Shown one piece after another: positions 60,801 through 62,614 of a DNA stretch of 64,000 bases. A model generated the notes under the pieces. The model was not told the DNA's origin. It made no database searches and saw only the letters and a list, made by a program, of their open reading frames with translations. The translations under genes were made by a program, and so were the position numbers. Numbering within the stretch: the first letter of the stretch is position 1; each line of letters starts with the position of its first letter. This DNA is from Sipunculus nudus (lineage: Eukaryota; Annelida; Sipuncula; Golfingiida; Sipunculidae): contig CM049311.1 of assembly GCA_026874595.1 (NCBI GenBank), positions 40,179,676-40,243,675 on the forward strand, read 5' to 3'.

Positions 60801-62614
60801 TAATTATTTTGTTACAGACACAGTGAGTTATGGTGGTATAGTGCTGATACTTTTGTTACACACACAGTGAGTTGTGGTGGTATAATATTGATACTTTTGT
60901 TACAAACAAAGTGAGTAGTGTTGGTATAATACTGATACTTTTGTTACAGACAAAGTGAGCTGTGGTGTGGCCAGCCCCAGGGAAAGATATGCATATGGAA
61001 CATCCAGGACAACAACAGTTGTCAAACTGTATCCCATGGTGACAGACCTTTACTACGTGGATTTGTCACCATGATTGCATCTAGAGAAAATGACTGCTCT
61101 TCATTTTGGACATATATGTTCCCAGGTAAGGTATATATGAATTTGCACTGAATCAAAATTAAAAAAACATGTAACACCCACATTTAGAGTACTCTTGTAT
61201 TCTTAGCTAAAATAAGATTCAGAATTGTGAATACAAGTTGACAAGTTTCATCTTTAACACCACATGTACACATATATTTAAGGATTCTTTGTTGATATTG
61301 GGTCACATGAATATAATTGTCAGAATTCTCATTTGATATTAGTCAAAGTGTCATCATTAAGTTCACAGTATTAGATGAGTGTCAGAAATCTCAAATGATA
61401 TTAAGTCTGTGTTTCATCAATTTAGGGGACAGTGTCAGCTGCCTATCATAATTCTCCATTGATACTAAGTCACATCATTCTAATTCATGTTTTTTTTTCT
61501 ACAGGGATGGATACTGCTATTCTGTGACCTTATTTGAATGACCTGTAGAATTGTATGCTATTTTTTTTCTGACAGTCACTAAAGTTTATAGAGAAATGCT
61601 TTTTGCATAATCACCAGCAGATTTTGTTTTGTGATTTTATCTCTCTAGACATTTTAAAATGAAAATAATTGCTGGAAGCCCATTTAAGTTCAATACTGAG
61701 GACATATGACTCTCTTGAACTGATTAACTTTTTGTTGACCTTGACCCATATTGGCAGATTTTTTAAGCACCTGTGTTTTTTACCATGACCAAAATTTTAC
61801 CATAACCATCTTAGGTATGTCGTAGGTCCATTGCAGGTCCATCCTTCCGATGTATCAGTTTTCCACCGTTACTAATGAATGCCATTTTCTGATAATAGTT
61901 GTGGTGCCCAGTTTCAGCTGTGGAACTCTGCTAGCCTGTCTTTATCAATATTAATTTCTTTAGTAATAATGATCAGAATCATACCTAAACAATGCAGTCT
62001 TCAACATTATACAATACTTTAATTGGATTTTGAGAATTACAAATAACAGCCATTGGTCTATCCTATAACAGATTATAATCATCCCTGTTTTTCAGAAGGG
62101 CCTAATAGGTTTTCTTAAGAGACCTGGGTTAAGTCCCATTGGCCTTTATTTTCCCAAGTTCCTGGGCAAAAACAAAGGTTTAAGTATTTGCAGAACTCAG
62201 AAGTCTGACTCTAAACAAAACACTCACAATGCCTACAGGTTGTGGTTCCATTATCTTGGAAACCTCAATTTAGTTTGCTTATATTTTTGTGCGCTTGCCA
62301 TGAGTAATGCATCCAAATCAGCTGAGAGAACTGGTCCATGGGCTAAAAGTTCAGAATAGGTGTACAATCGAAGCAATGGATATTGTTTATATTAAAGGTA
62401 AGTCTTTTCACCAAGGTTCATTTGTTCAGATTGTACATTGTAGGATGTTCTTTGTTGATGCCTCAGGTGTTTCTTCAAAATGTTTCAGGAACCACCGTGT
62501 TCCGCTTTGATGTGAGCAGCAGAGTGATTGCTGATACGCTGAACACAGCTCATGTTATCCCTCACAGTGAGCTGTGTGAGTCCACAGTTACCATCAAGAA
62601 AGGACAACTTGCAT
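9617..62614 (+). CDS. LRRK1: LRRK-family (Roco) kinase gene, LRRK1-like, partial at both ends
   Basis: This entry covers the whole visible gene; the exons are listed separately. Domain order is COR, cysteine-containing linker, protein kinase, then start of a WD40 domain, which is the C-terminal half of LRRK proteins (ankyrin-LRR-ROC-COR-kinase-WD40). LRRKs are large Ser/Thr kinases regulated by a GTPase (ROC-COR) unit and act on membranes and vesicle trafficking, in the vertebrate family by phosphorylating Rab GTPases. Diagnostic features are YRDLKSEN in place of HRD, DYG in place of DFG, and VDCFSFGM after the activation segment. These resemble the single Lrrk of protostomes, nearer LRRK1 than LRRK2. 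All exon junctions keep frame. The first exon starts mid-codon and the last ends mid-codon, so the gene runs off both ends. Some 53 kb carries only about 3.3 kb of coding sequence. Assignment to the LRRK family is firm; LRRK1 rather than LRRK2 is likely but rests on recall of the families, not alignment. Confidence 0.93.
9885..11005 (+). repeat. Intron repeats with GGTGGCGCCACC monomers
   Basis: A degraded GCTCAGCTGACACACAGTCA start is followed by monomers containing GGTGGCGCCACC (about 10662) and GTGGTGCCACC (about 10822), with repeated 'GGAGCTAGCATCACCAAATT' and 'AAACCTTTAAAAATCTTCTC' blocks. No gene. Confidence 0.6.
11010..12655 (+). mobile_element. AGCTCAGCTG-hairpin element, copy 2
   Basis: The start is AGCTCTGTTGACTATAAGTC...TCTGAGCT followed by (CCGTC/CTGTC)n. 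The body matches copy 1 closely up to 'TCAGGACTGGCTAATATC', then diverges. A C-run lies at about 11927-11942. The degraded end is GCTGAGTGATGTGACC...GGTTCCTTGTTT. It is non-coding. Confidence 0.75.
12780..13134 (+). repeat. GGTGNCACC monomer repeats
   Basis: Three monomers of about 125 bp contain 'CATGTCCATRCATCT' and a degraded palindrome (TGGTGTCACCACC, GTGGCACCACC, CAGTGCCACCAAC). They are related to the blocks at 1-2110 and 55880-56660. Confidence 0.6.
13135..14332. other. Intron, no gene recognised
   Basis: The sequence is single-copy looking within the window. Overlapping open frames at 13540-13933 have no recognisable domain, signal or LRRK-compatible splice phase. Nothing else is supported. 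Confidence 0.6.
14335..15385 (+). mobile_element. Hairpin element, AGCCCTCAGCC family, with three ~302-bp internal repeats
   Basis: It starts with the hairpin AGCCCTCAGCC-CTTA-GGCTGATGGGCT, then CCGTCCATCCGTCTG tracts, then three tandem units beginning CTTGTGAGCGGGATATCT at 14435, 14735 and 15039 (300 and 304 bp apart). Two units carry the GGTGGCGCCACCT/GGGGCGCCACCT motif. The end is GAGGGCTTTTGTCAGC...GCTGATATTCTAG. It has no coding capacity. Confidence 0.72.
15500..15721 (+). pseudogene. LINE reverse-transcriptase fragment (non-LTR), decayed
   Basis: Conceptual translation in shifting frames gives the conserved C-terminal reverse-transcriptase landmarks LDY, then RIQPIQNPAARIISRT, then LKELHWLPVECQIQFKILLY and KALNGLD. 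These are typical of CR1/L2/jockey-type LINEs (compare the usual 'LQ-VQNAAARL' and 'LHWLPV--RI-FKI'). There are stops and at least one frameshift, so it is dead. It is flanked by two copies of a ~145-bp sequence (15241-15385 and 15722-15868), both ending GGCTGAGGGCTTTTGTCAGC. Confidence 0.82.
15722..15868 (+). repeat. Second copy of the ~145-bp element terminus
   Basis: It repeats 15241-15385 with a few changes ('ATTTATAACT', 'CATGTACAGATATACATC', 'GAGGGCTTTTGTCAGC'), so the LINE fragment sits between two copies of the same 3' terminus. Confidence 0.75.
15869..16711. other. Intron, no gene recognised
   Basis: AT-rich intron. GATGTTAGCCCTGTATTGG at 16449 repeats the motif found at both edges of the 6.2-kb insertion. 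The branch and acceptor of the exon at 16712 lie at its end. Confidence 0.6.
16712..17793 (+). CDS. LRRK1: LRRK exon: large COR-B exon
   Basis: The acceptor is GATCCACAG|ATCCC and the donor is CTCCAG|GTATGT. The exon enters in phase 0 (matching 9810) and ends with two bases, AG, giving 360 codons plus two bases. It encodes the second half of COR. An acidic/serine-rich stretch near residues 12-45 is followed by a conserved block around residues 55-80 (RLYFMSYFPSGFWPRLITRL) characteristic of LRRK COR-B, then WICWQTGIQLQYLGA. Residues about 180-225 are polar and low in conservation-like features. The last third has a CMHC cysteine pair (MHCLQRQVFN). This is the largest exon in the window. The reading frame stays open about 60 bases upstream of the acceptor, but that part lacks LRRK similarity and the phase match supports the acceptor at 16712. 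A minus-strand reading frame inside it is only a shadow. Confidence 0.92.
17845..18537 (+). mobile_element. AGCTCAGCTG-hairpin element, copy 3 (short, diverged)
   Basis: It starts AGCTCAACTGACTGTTAATC...CTGAGCT just 52 bases after a splice donor and ends CAGCTGAGCGTCATGACCCA...GTCCCTCGTTTT. It is 0.7 kb, missing most of the CCGTC tract and much of the body. Confidence 0.7.
18865..19191 (+). other. Orphan open frame in intron, 108 codons
   Basis: A frame with protein-like composition (WNPDITSYLKICPQDVDFSQ...) lies between copy 3 and the TA-flanked element. An AG acceptor at 18908-18909 would enter in phase 0, whereas the LRRK COR exon leaves two bases, so it does not fit as an LRRK exon. It ends in a stop. 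I do not recognise it. It may be a chance frame, a remnant of an unrecognised element, or a terminal exon of an alternative transcript. Confidence 0.25.
19248..21101. mobile_element. TA-flanked inverted-repeat element (CCTTAAAAA ends)
   Basis: The left end CCTTAAAAATCGCATATACG continuing to TCGAG pairs with the right end CTCGACTTATATGCAAG continuing to TTTTTACGG: about 25-bp inverted repeats with a few mismatches, each bordered by TA. It is about 1.85 kb, more GC-rich in its middle (19600-20300) than the flanking intron, and has no frame of useful length, so it is non-autonomous. TA borders suggest a Tc1/mariner-like or other TA-targeting transposase supplied elsewhere. Confidence 0.75.
21102..21617. 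other. Intron before linker exon A
   Basis: A tandem GATGTCA-like duplication ('CATATACAGACATCATATACAGATGTCA', a long motif at 21424-21451) and repeated 'TTTAATGTGACTGCAGATGTG' / 'TTTAATGTGACAGAAGATGTG' units (about 21540-21603) lie just upstream of the acceptor. No gene. Confidence 0.6.
21618..21771 (+). CDS. LRRK1: LRRK exon A: alternative pre-kinase linker
   Basis: The acceptor is TTCCTTACAG|AGG and the donor is GATGTG|GTAATA; 154 bp. The first base A completes the AG left by the exon ending at 17793 (AGA, Arg), and the exon ends in phase 0, so it joins directly to the kinase exon at 38730. It encodes GPTSE-LHCFTVEEFIYAGQ, then TCPIDG, ending in HAPDV. In LRRK proteins an 'APD' motif sits about 35 residues before the glycine-rich loop, and HAPDV|VFFDIG gives exactly that. 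The exon at 25719 has the same phases, the same HC / CPI-G / APDV landmarks and the same end, so the two look like mutually exclusive alternatives. It could instead be the lesser-used or a decaying duplicate; no stop or frame break is visible. Confidence 0.75.
21920..22926. mobile_element. TA-flanked inverted-repeat element (CCGTACATTC ends)
   Basis: CCGTACATTCTCAAG... at the left and ...TTAAGAATGTACGG at the right are inverted repeats, with similarity continuing inward (AATTCGNAT-AGAATT). TA borders both ends. It is about 1.0 kb without coding capacity and contains a run of 19 G at 22181-22199. It begins about 150 bases after the donor of exon A. Confidence 0.75.
22927..24240. other. Intron between linker exons, no gene recognised
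   Basis: An open frame at 23721-23948 follows an AG but has no recognisable family and ends in a stop. Otherwise plain AT-rich intron. Confidence 0.55.
24241..25313 (+). mobile_element. AGCTCAGCTG-hairpin element, copy 4
   Basis: The hairpin AGCTCAGCTGACTTTAAGTC...AACTGAGCT at the start is followed by a degraded CCGTC tract and body ('TAGATGTCCCTGAATTCTCC'). The end is TTCAGCCCAGTGCCATGACC...GTGTCCTTGTT. It is shorter and more diverged than copies 1 and 5. Confidence 0.72.
25719..25914 (+). CDS. LRRK1: LRRK exon B: alternative pre-kinase linker
   Basis: The acceptor is CTTGCTTGCAG|ATGG and the donor is GATGTG|GTATAT; 196 bp. It needs two preceding bases and ends in phase 0, the same as exon A. 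With AG from the COR exon it begins AGA (Arg). It encodes DEGPEESSSTTLIHCYLIEQ, then VVFCPIHG, ending in HVAPDV. The CPIHG form resembles what I expect in LRRK linkers slightly better than exon A's CPIDG, so this may be the ancestral version. It cannot follow exon A in frame: A ends in phase 0 while B enters mid-codon. Which exon is used where cannot be told from DNA. The apparent reading frames on the opposite strand here are shadows. Confidence 0.78.
25915..27370. other. Intron, no gene recognised; small inverted repeat at 26584-26634
   Basis: TATAGTCTGTTCCACAA and TTGTTGAACAGACTATA form a 51-bp hairpin (16 of 17 pairs), possibly a minimal foldback or MITE remnant. The rest is AT-rich intron. 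Confidence 0.6.
27375..28290 (+). repeat. ~33-bp pyrimidine-rich minisatellite
   Basis: About 27 units of the type CCTCCCTCCACCAACATTCC-TCTGATGTCAAG, with variants (TTGTCCTTTTATGTCTGG). The plus strand is strongly C/T-rich. The array keeps several overlapping open frames on both strands, which are artefacts of the repeat. Confidence 0.93.
28295..29940. other. Intron, no gene recognised
   Basis: A segment at about 28950-29060 (TATGTGAC...GGAGGCCTGTT...TTTCCTTGTACATGTCATCC) resembles 35170-35240, so it belongs to a dispersed repeat. No coding signal. Confidence 0.55.
29950..30255 (+). repeat. A/C-rich tandem repeat (ACAAAATACCACA type)
   Basis: Irregular ~30-35-bp units built from 'GACAAAATACCACA', 'CATAATGACCAAACACAAAA' and 'TATCACACAGAGAGACA', with a higher-order period of roughly 105 bp. 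Open frames over it are repeat artefacts. Confidence 0.85.
30796..32695 (+). mobile_element. AGCTCAGCTG-hairpin element, copy 5 (near twin of copy 1)
   Basis: It matches copy 1 (5769-7706) along almost its whole 1.9 kb, including internal microsatellites, the 'CATGCAGGGTCCCACTCCAGG'-type block (31556-31576) and the end. The main differences are loss of the G-run and scattered substitutions. The start hairpin and CCGTCCGTC tract are intact; the end is CAGCTGAGCACAGTGACCCA...GTCCCTTGTTT. The high similarity suggests recent movement or an intragenic duplication. Confidence 0.85.
32730..33540 (+). repeat. ~150-bp monomers with CAAATTTGACACACCAGTTG
   Basis: The motif recurs at about 32876, 33036, 33179, 33319 and 33478, with 'GAGTTTGAAAACTGGTGACC' and 'TTCAAGGTCAAATCAGCCAA' between, giving a period of about 150 bp. 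The same family occurs at 2790-3030. One open frame across it is not a gene. Confidence 0.75.
33556..34812 (+). repeat. 52-bp minisatellite, about 24 copies
   Basis: The unit is TATAGACAGGTCATGATTGG then ATTCAGTCTTTGTATACATG then TGACCCATCACT. Copies are highly uniform up to about 34560, then a diverged subtype (TATAAACAGGTCATGGTTGG, GTGGCCCATCA) fills the right end, showing directional expansion. It sits in the intron before the kinase and each unit has an ACAG|GT junction. Confidence 0.96.
34840..34982 (+). repeat. Uninterrupted terminus of the repeat split at 3160/9338
   Basis: GATGATAAAATTCCTGTTATG-AATGTTAGCC-TGTAATGTCATGC...GGGTCACTTGTTT joins without a gap the sequences that border the 6.2-kb insertion, giving its empty site. 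Confidence 0.7.
34983..35486. other. Intron, no gene recognised
   Basis: The sequence contains the dispersed segment shared with 28950-29060 and otherwise nothing that I can name. Confidence 0.55.
35495..37699. mobile_element. hAT-like non-autonomous element with 8-bp target duplication
   Basis: The terminal inverted repeats TAGTGGTGGG (left) and CCCACCACTA (right) are perfect over 10 bp and are flanked by identical GTACAGAT (35487-35494 and 37700-37707). An exact 8-bp duplication is the hallmark of hAT transposition. Further in, both ends carry ATCATCGA/TCGATGAT motifs. The 2.2-kb interior lacks a transposase frame, so movement needed an enzyme from elsewhere. It encloses the long palindrome at 36179-36328. 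Confidence 0.88.
36179..36328. repeat. ~150-bp near-perfect palindrome inside the hAT-like element
   Basis: The centre is GGACACGTACGTGTCC. The arms read CTGGACCCTTCTGTCCTATG...GACCTGATGGATGGACACG and back as its complement with about one mismatch per ten bases, continuing outward to AGGC...GCCT. Stems are roughly 60-70 bp with essentially no loop. Confidence 0.9.
37708..38729. other. Intron before kinase exon 1, no gene recognised
   Basis: It contains two related 'TGTTACNNATTGATCAGNACCTATATTTT' blocks (38345-38375 and 38395-38425). Short open frames are not supported as exons. Confidence 0.55.
38730..38843 (+). CDS. LRRK1: LRRK kinase exon 1: glycine-rich loop
   Basis: The acceptor is ATTTTTTAG|GTT and the donor is AACAAA|GTGAGT; 38 codons, phase 0 at both ends. 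It starts VFFDIGDHYLHDND, continuing the APDV of either linker exon, and reaches GKGSFGAVF, the G-x-G-x-x-G nucleotide-binding loop that clamps ATP phosphates. The layout matches the kinase N-lobe start in LRRK2 (an APD motif, about 25 residues, then the loop). It lies 12.8 kb downstream of linker exon B, the longest intron seen. Confidence 0.94.
38844..39723. other. Intron, no repeat or gene recognised
   Basis: 880-bp intron between kinase exons 1 and 2. I see nothing specific in it apart from its splice borders. Confidence 0.6.
39724..39816 (+). CDS. LRRK1: LRRK kinase exon 2: VAIK lysine
   Basis: The acceptor is TTACACAG|ACAACT and the donor is TACAAG|GTAAGT; 31 codons, phase 0 to 0. Residues 8-11 are VAIK, whose lysine positions the ATP alpha/beta phosphates. 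The exon ends GEGASPTHREHYK. Its last bases (GAACACTACAAG) and the donor are the seed of the minisatellite that starts at once downstream. The reading frame stays open for about 330 bases into that array, so retention of repeat units would lengthen this part of the protein rather than stop it. Confidence 0.94.
39805..40520 (+). repeat. ~42-bp minisatellite seeded by a splice donor
   Basis: The units are GAACACTACAAGGTAAGTCA-CTCTGTCAGCAGACCAAATC-CTA (43 bp) and a 41-bp partner lacking GT of the donor (ACAAGTCAGTCA). They alternate at first (84-bp dimer), then become GGTCAGTCAC or GGTAAGTCAC units; about 16-17 in all. The first unit is the true end of kinase exon 2. The donor hexamer GTAAGT recurs intact in several units. 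Confidence 0.95.
40656..41600 (+). mobile_element. GGGCCCTGCTTG-hairpin element with ~145-bp tandem monomers
   Basis: It starts with the hairpin GGGCCCTGCTTG-ACA-AGCGGAGCCC, then CCGTCCTTCCGTC, then five to six units holding CATACTGCAGCTTTCCCAAA and GGCTCCAGACCTATTGAATT (TACTGCAG at 40771, 40938, 41083 and 41228). One unit has a local duplication of 'ATTGGTACCTATGAGGGCTC'. It is non-coding; the right end is not well defined. Confidence 0.72.
41601..43261. other. Intron, degraded repeat-like sequence
   Basis: A TGTCTGTCTGTCTG tract at about 41982 and blocks such as 'AGTCTTCACAAATCTCATGA' suggest another decayed CCGTC-type element, but I cannot draw its ends. No exon is supported. Confidence 0.5.
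43265..43753 (+). mobile_element. ATGCTCCCGCCAC-hairpin element
   Basis: The start hairpin ATGCTCCCGCCAC-AAA-GTGGCCAGGGCAT is followed by CCGTCATTCCGTCCTTCC, then two ~180-bp units sharing 'GCAATGCCTRCAGATATTGG' and 'TACTTTTGACCGTATGAC', ending GGGACATTCGTGTC...GGGCACATCTAG. It is non-coding. Confidence 0.7.
43854..44376 (+). mobile_element. Hybrid hairpin element: GGGCCCTGCTTG start, TCCCTTGTTT end
   Basis: It starts GGGCCCTGCTTGAATAAACA, like the element at 40656, but ends CAGCTGAGTGCCATAAGCC...GGTCCCTTGTTT, the terminus of the AGCTCAGCTG family. The body has 'GATAACTCCAGTT' monomers and 'GGTCAAGGTCACAGG'. The shared end links families that differ at their hairpin ends. Confidence 0.7.
44542..44793 (+). 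CDS. LRRK1: LRRK kinase exon 3: alpha-C helix and hinge
   Basis: The acceptor is TTTATTTCAG|TTGG and the donor is ATACAG|GTTGGG; 84 codons, phase 0 to 0. ARKELSILLTL carries the alpha-C glutamate that pairs with the VAIK lysine. It is followed by DDPNIVGLVGLSLQP and the hinge CLLLQLAPEGALNEKL. By alignment with LVMELASKGSL of LRRK2, the gatekeeper position is leucine rather than methionine. The donor GTTGGG is weaker than consensus but the frame and next exon support it. A short (GT)n tract lies 80 bases into the next intron. Confidence 0.94.
44873..44903 (+). repeat. (GT)n microsatellite
   Basis: A TGTGTGTGTGTGTTTGTGTGTG-like run about 80 bp into the intron after kinase exon 3. The rest of that intron (to 45499) has nothing I can name. 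Confidence 0.9.
45500..45751 (+). CDS. LRRK1: LRRK kinase exon 4: catalytic loop and activation segment
   Basis: The acceptor is CACGTTGCAG|GTTG and the donor is GTGAAG|GTTAGG; 84 codons, phase 0 to 0. Residues 15-22 are YRDLKSEN: the catalytic loop with Asp17 as base, and Tyr instead of the usual His of HRD, as in LRRKs. Residues 46-48 are DYG, the LRRK form of the magnesium-binding DFG. GTPPFIAPE closes the activation segment (residues 63-71). The insert between (SLCKPHEPDTSC) matches the protostome Lrrk layout as I recall it. All catalytic residues are present, so the kinase should be active. Confidence 0.96.
45909..51026. mobile_element. 5.1-kb TA-flanked inverted-repeat element (CCGTAAATC ends), host of a nested copy
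   Basis: The left end CCGTAAATCCTGTTTTTATC and the right end ATAAAAACAAGATTTACGG form ~18-bp inverted repeats, each bordered by TA. Subterminal direct repeats GGGATGCGGCCATAAATAGA (left) and GGGTGCGGCTATAAATAGA (right) give extra internal symmetry. A 2.9-kb AGCTCAGCTG element (47940-50817) is nested inside. The un-nested element would be about 2.2 kb, matching its relatives at 19248 and 21920. No transposase frame was seen. Confidence 0.8.
47940..50817 (+). mobile_element. AGCTCAGCTG-hairpin element, copy 6 (nested, long)
   Basis: It starts with the intact hairpin and a long CCGTCCGTCTGTCTG tract and ends CAGCTGAGCGCCGTGACCCA...GTCCCTTGTTT. It is longer than its relatives because the 'GATGTCCCCA-AATCTCCTACCA' body segment occurs twice (about 48117 and 48797) and because extra diverged body material follows. 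It is non-coding; open frames on either strand of the CCGTC tract are artefacts. Confidence 0.8.
51227..52773 (+). repeat. 67-bp minisatellite seeded by a splice acceptor, 23 decoy copies
   Basis: The unit runs TTACAGGTGGACTGTGTCTC-CTTTGGGATACCATGTCATG-ATTAATGATAGACTGAGTGT-GATGTGG. From the first TTACAG (51227) to the true acceptor (52768) is 1541 bases, exactly 23 x 67. Each unit holds an acceptor, an AG|GT junction and a diverged copy of the first bases of kinase exon 5. Copies are very uniform (ATTAATGA and TTTAATGA subtypes alternate). Confidence 0.97.
52774..52911 (+). CDS. LRRK1: LRRK kinase exon 5: alpha-F region
   Basis: The acceptor is GGTTACAG|GTGGAC and the donor is GACAGG|GTTAGT; 46 codons, phase 0 to 0. 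It opens VDCFSFGMFMYELLMLKLPF, the alpha-F helix with its conserved aspartate, following ...YTVK of the previous exon. Its acceptor and first ~25 bases are the seed of the 67-bp tandem array upstream: 23 diverged copies of TTACAG|GTGGACTGTGTCTCC precede the true one. The true copy differs at TGCTTCTCC (Cys-Phe-Ser) and continues GGGATGTTT, while copies continue GGGATACCA and soon hit in-frame stops (TAA TGA or TTTAATGA in another frame). So only the last copy can make kinase. Confidence 0.95.
52912..53874. other. Intron, no gene recognised
   Basis: A 963-bp intron between kinase exons 5 and 6. A small hairpin AGATAGGCAGACC/GGTCTGCCTA lies at 52993-53022. Open frames here have no support. Confidence 0.6.
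53875..54088 (+). CDS. LRRK1: LRRK kinase exon 6: end of C-lobe and tail
   Basis: The acceptor is CGTTACACAG|GACT and the donor is GATGAAG|GTACAA; 71 codons plus one base. DLIYPTPMIDLMTDCW and then DPNDRPSAVEIE form helices G-I of the kinase, with the conserved Arg of DRPS. After that comes a linker with CSPQFCHLRDVIP and a Pro/Ala/Ser run ending in acidic residues. The single final G joins AG of the next exon to make GAG (Glu). Confidence 0.94.
54299..54420 (+). CDS. LRRK1: LRRK exon: acidic linker and first WD40 strand
   Basis: The acceptor is GACATCACAG|AGGA and the donor is GCTCGG|GTAACT; the exon enters after one base and ends in phase 0. EDELEEDQDAG is a short acidic linker; VVKTWLAGSDGSQSFILITT looks like the first beta-propeller strands, and the exon ends LQQQINYEAR. 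The last 15 bases and the donor are the seed of the 42-bp minisatellite that follows. Because 42 is a multiple of three, use of the next donor copy would add 14 residues (VTLYTSSHTNYEAR) in frame; a one-base insertion in the second unit then creates a stop. Confidence 0.9.
54406..55250 (+). repeat. 42-bp minisatellite seeded by a splice donor, about 20 copies
   Basis: The unit is AACTATGAAGCTCGGGTAAC-TTTATACACAAGCTCTCATA-CC. The first unit is the true end of the WD40-linker exon (NYEAR) with its donor GTAACT. Later copies keep CGG|GTAACT or change it to CGGCTAACT or CAGGTAACT. Because the period is 14 codons, one minus-strand frame stays open for 144 codons; this is an artefact. Confidence 0.96.
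55251..55860. other. Intron, no gene recognised
   Basis: AT-rich intron following the 42-bp array; nothing specific. Confidence 0.55.
55880..56660 (+). repeat. GGTGGCGCC-type monomer repeats
   Basis: Monomers of about 145 bp carry GGTGGTGCGACC, GGTGGCGCCAT, GGTGACGCCAC and GGTGGAGCTACC, each preceded by 'GTGCATGTCCATAGATCTTG'-like sequence. They belong to the same family as 1-2110. No gene. Confidence 0.65.
56745..57040 (+). repeat. ~57-bp minisatellite
   Basis: Five to six units of TTAATTGGTTGATGGTTCTT-GTTCAAATAAAGACCACAAA-TACATGA, ending about 170 bases before a WD40 exon. A single diverged unit lies earlier at about 55780-55820. Confidence 0.88.
57212..57303 (+). CDS. LRRK1: LRRK exon: WD40 strands
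   Basis: The acceptor is TACACCAACAG|AAGC and the donor is ATACAG|GTCTGT; 92 bp, entering in phase 0 and leaving two bases. It encodes KLPVAEGEVQCMCVVRETVW then CATATTVLIY, a beta-strand-rich segment with the VWC-T...V-IY pattern of a propeller blade. The remaining AG joins the A of the next exon (AGA, Arg). It lies between two minisatellites of its introns but is not itself part of either unit. Confidence 0.85.
57484..58175 (+). repeat. ~44-bp minisatellite
   Basis: About 15-16 units of CTCAGCCCAACTCCTACTGT-ATAGACAGGATGCTCTGTTA-TGAC. It starts about 180 bases after the donor of the exon at 57212 and is not visibly derived from that exon. Confidence 0.93.
58516..59345 (+). mobile_element. 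GCGAAAGG-hairpin element with ~150-bp monomers
   Basis: The start hairpin GCGAAAGG...CCTTTCGTGC is followed by CCATCCGTCTGTCCGTCC, then three units with 'TTTTGAGGTCACAGGGTCAA' and 'CTTCTTGAAAAAGCTTGTGG'. The end is GAGGGGATGCTCCGCTTTGC. It is non-coding. Confidence 0.68.
59346..59919. other. Intron, no gene recognised
   Basis: Plain intron with the acceptor of the next WD40 exon at its end. Confidence 0.55.
59920..60153 (+). CDS. LRRK1: LRRK exon: WD40 blades
   Basis: The acceptor is TTGTCTTTAG|ATGTG and the donor is GCTGACGG|GTATGT; it enters after two bases and leaves two bases (GG). It encodes CEDSQRIHSFSPSTD, then KMVYKSGDEQVYVLLTSGHV and VLDLNVLIKADG. Alternating hydrophobic strands such as QVYVLLTSGHVILCE fit a beta-propeller. 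The open frame upstream of the acceptor lacks family features and would break the phase with 57303. Confidence 0.87.
60505..60949 (+). repeat. 38-bp minisatellite seeded by a splice acceptor, ten decoys
   Basis: The unit is ACAGACACAGTGAGTTGTGG-TGGTATAATACTTTTGTT. Acceptor-like TTACAG|ACACAG occurs at about 60546 and nearly every 38 bp; a few later units have small insertions (TGCTGA, TTGA). The last TTACAG|ACAAAG is the true acceptor of the WD40 exon at 60950. Confidence 0.95.
60950..61125 (+). CDS. LRRK1: LRRK exon: WD40 blade with LWCGQPQGKICIW
   Basis: The acceptor is TTTGTTACAG|ACAAAG and the donor is TTCCCAG|GTAAGG; 176 bp, entering after two bases (GG+A = Gly) and leaving one. It encodes QSELWCGQPQGKICIWNIQ, a typical WD40 strand motif ending in IW, then HGDRPLLRGFVTMIAS and SSFWTYMFPG. 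The acceptor and first bases (TTACAGACACAGTGAGTTG in the copies) are repeated ten times upstream in a 38-bp array. The reader should note that no reading frame from a methionine of useful length marks this exon; phase and motif identify it. Confidence 0.88.
61126..62488. other. Intron, no gene recognised
   Basis: Loose ~75-bp similarity around 'TGTCAGAATTCTCATTTGATATTA' (61319-61465, three degraded copies). Nothing coding. Confidence 0.55.
62489..62614 (+). CDS. LRRK1: LRRK exon: WD40 strands, last exon in window
   Basis: The acceptor is ATGTTTCAG|GAACC and the donor is CTTGCAT|GTAAGT; 126 bp, entering after one base and leaving one. It encodes TTVFRFDVSSRVIADTLN, HVIPHSELCESTVTIKKGQL. 'VFRFDV' is a propeller strand. 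The donor GTAAGT is itself the first GTAA of the 31-bp tandem array that runs to the window's end, so the next exon, which must begin with two bases of a codon, lies beyond 64000. Confidence 0.87.
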
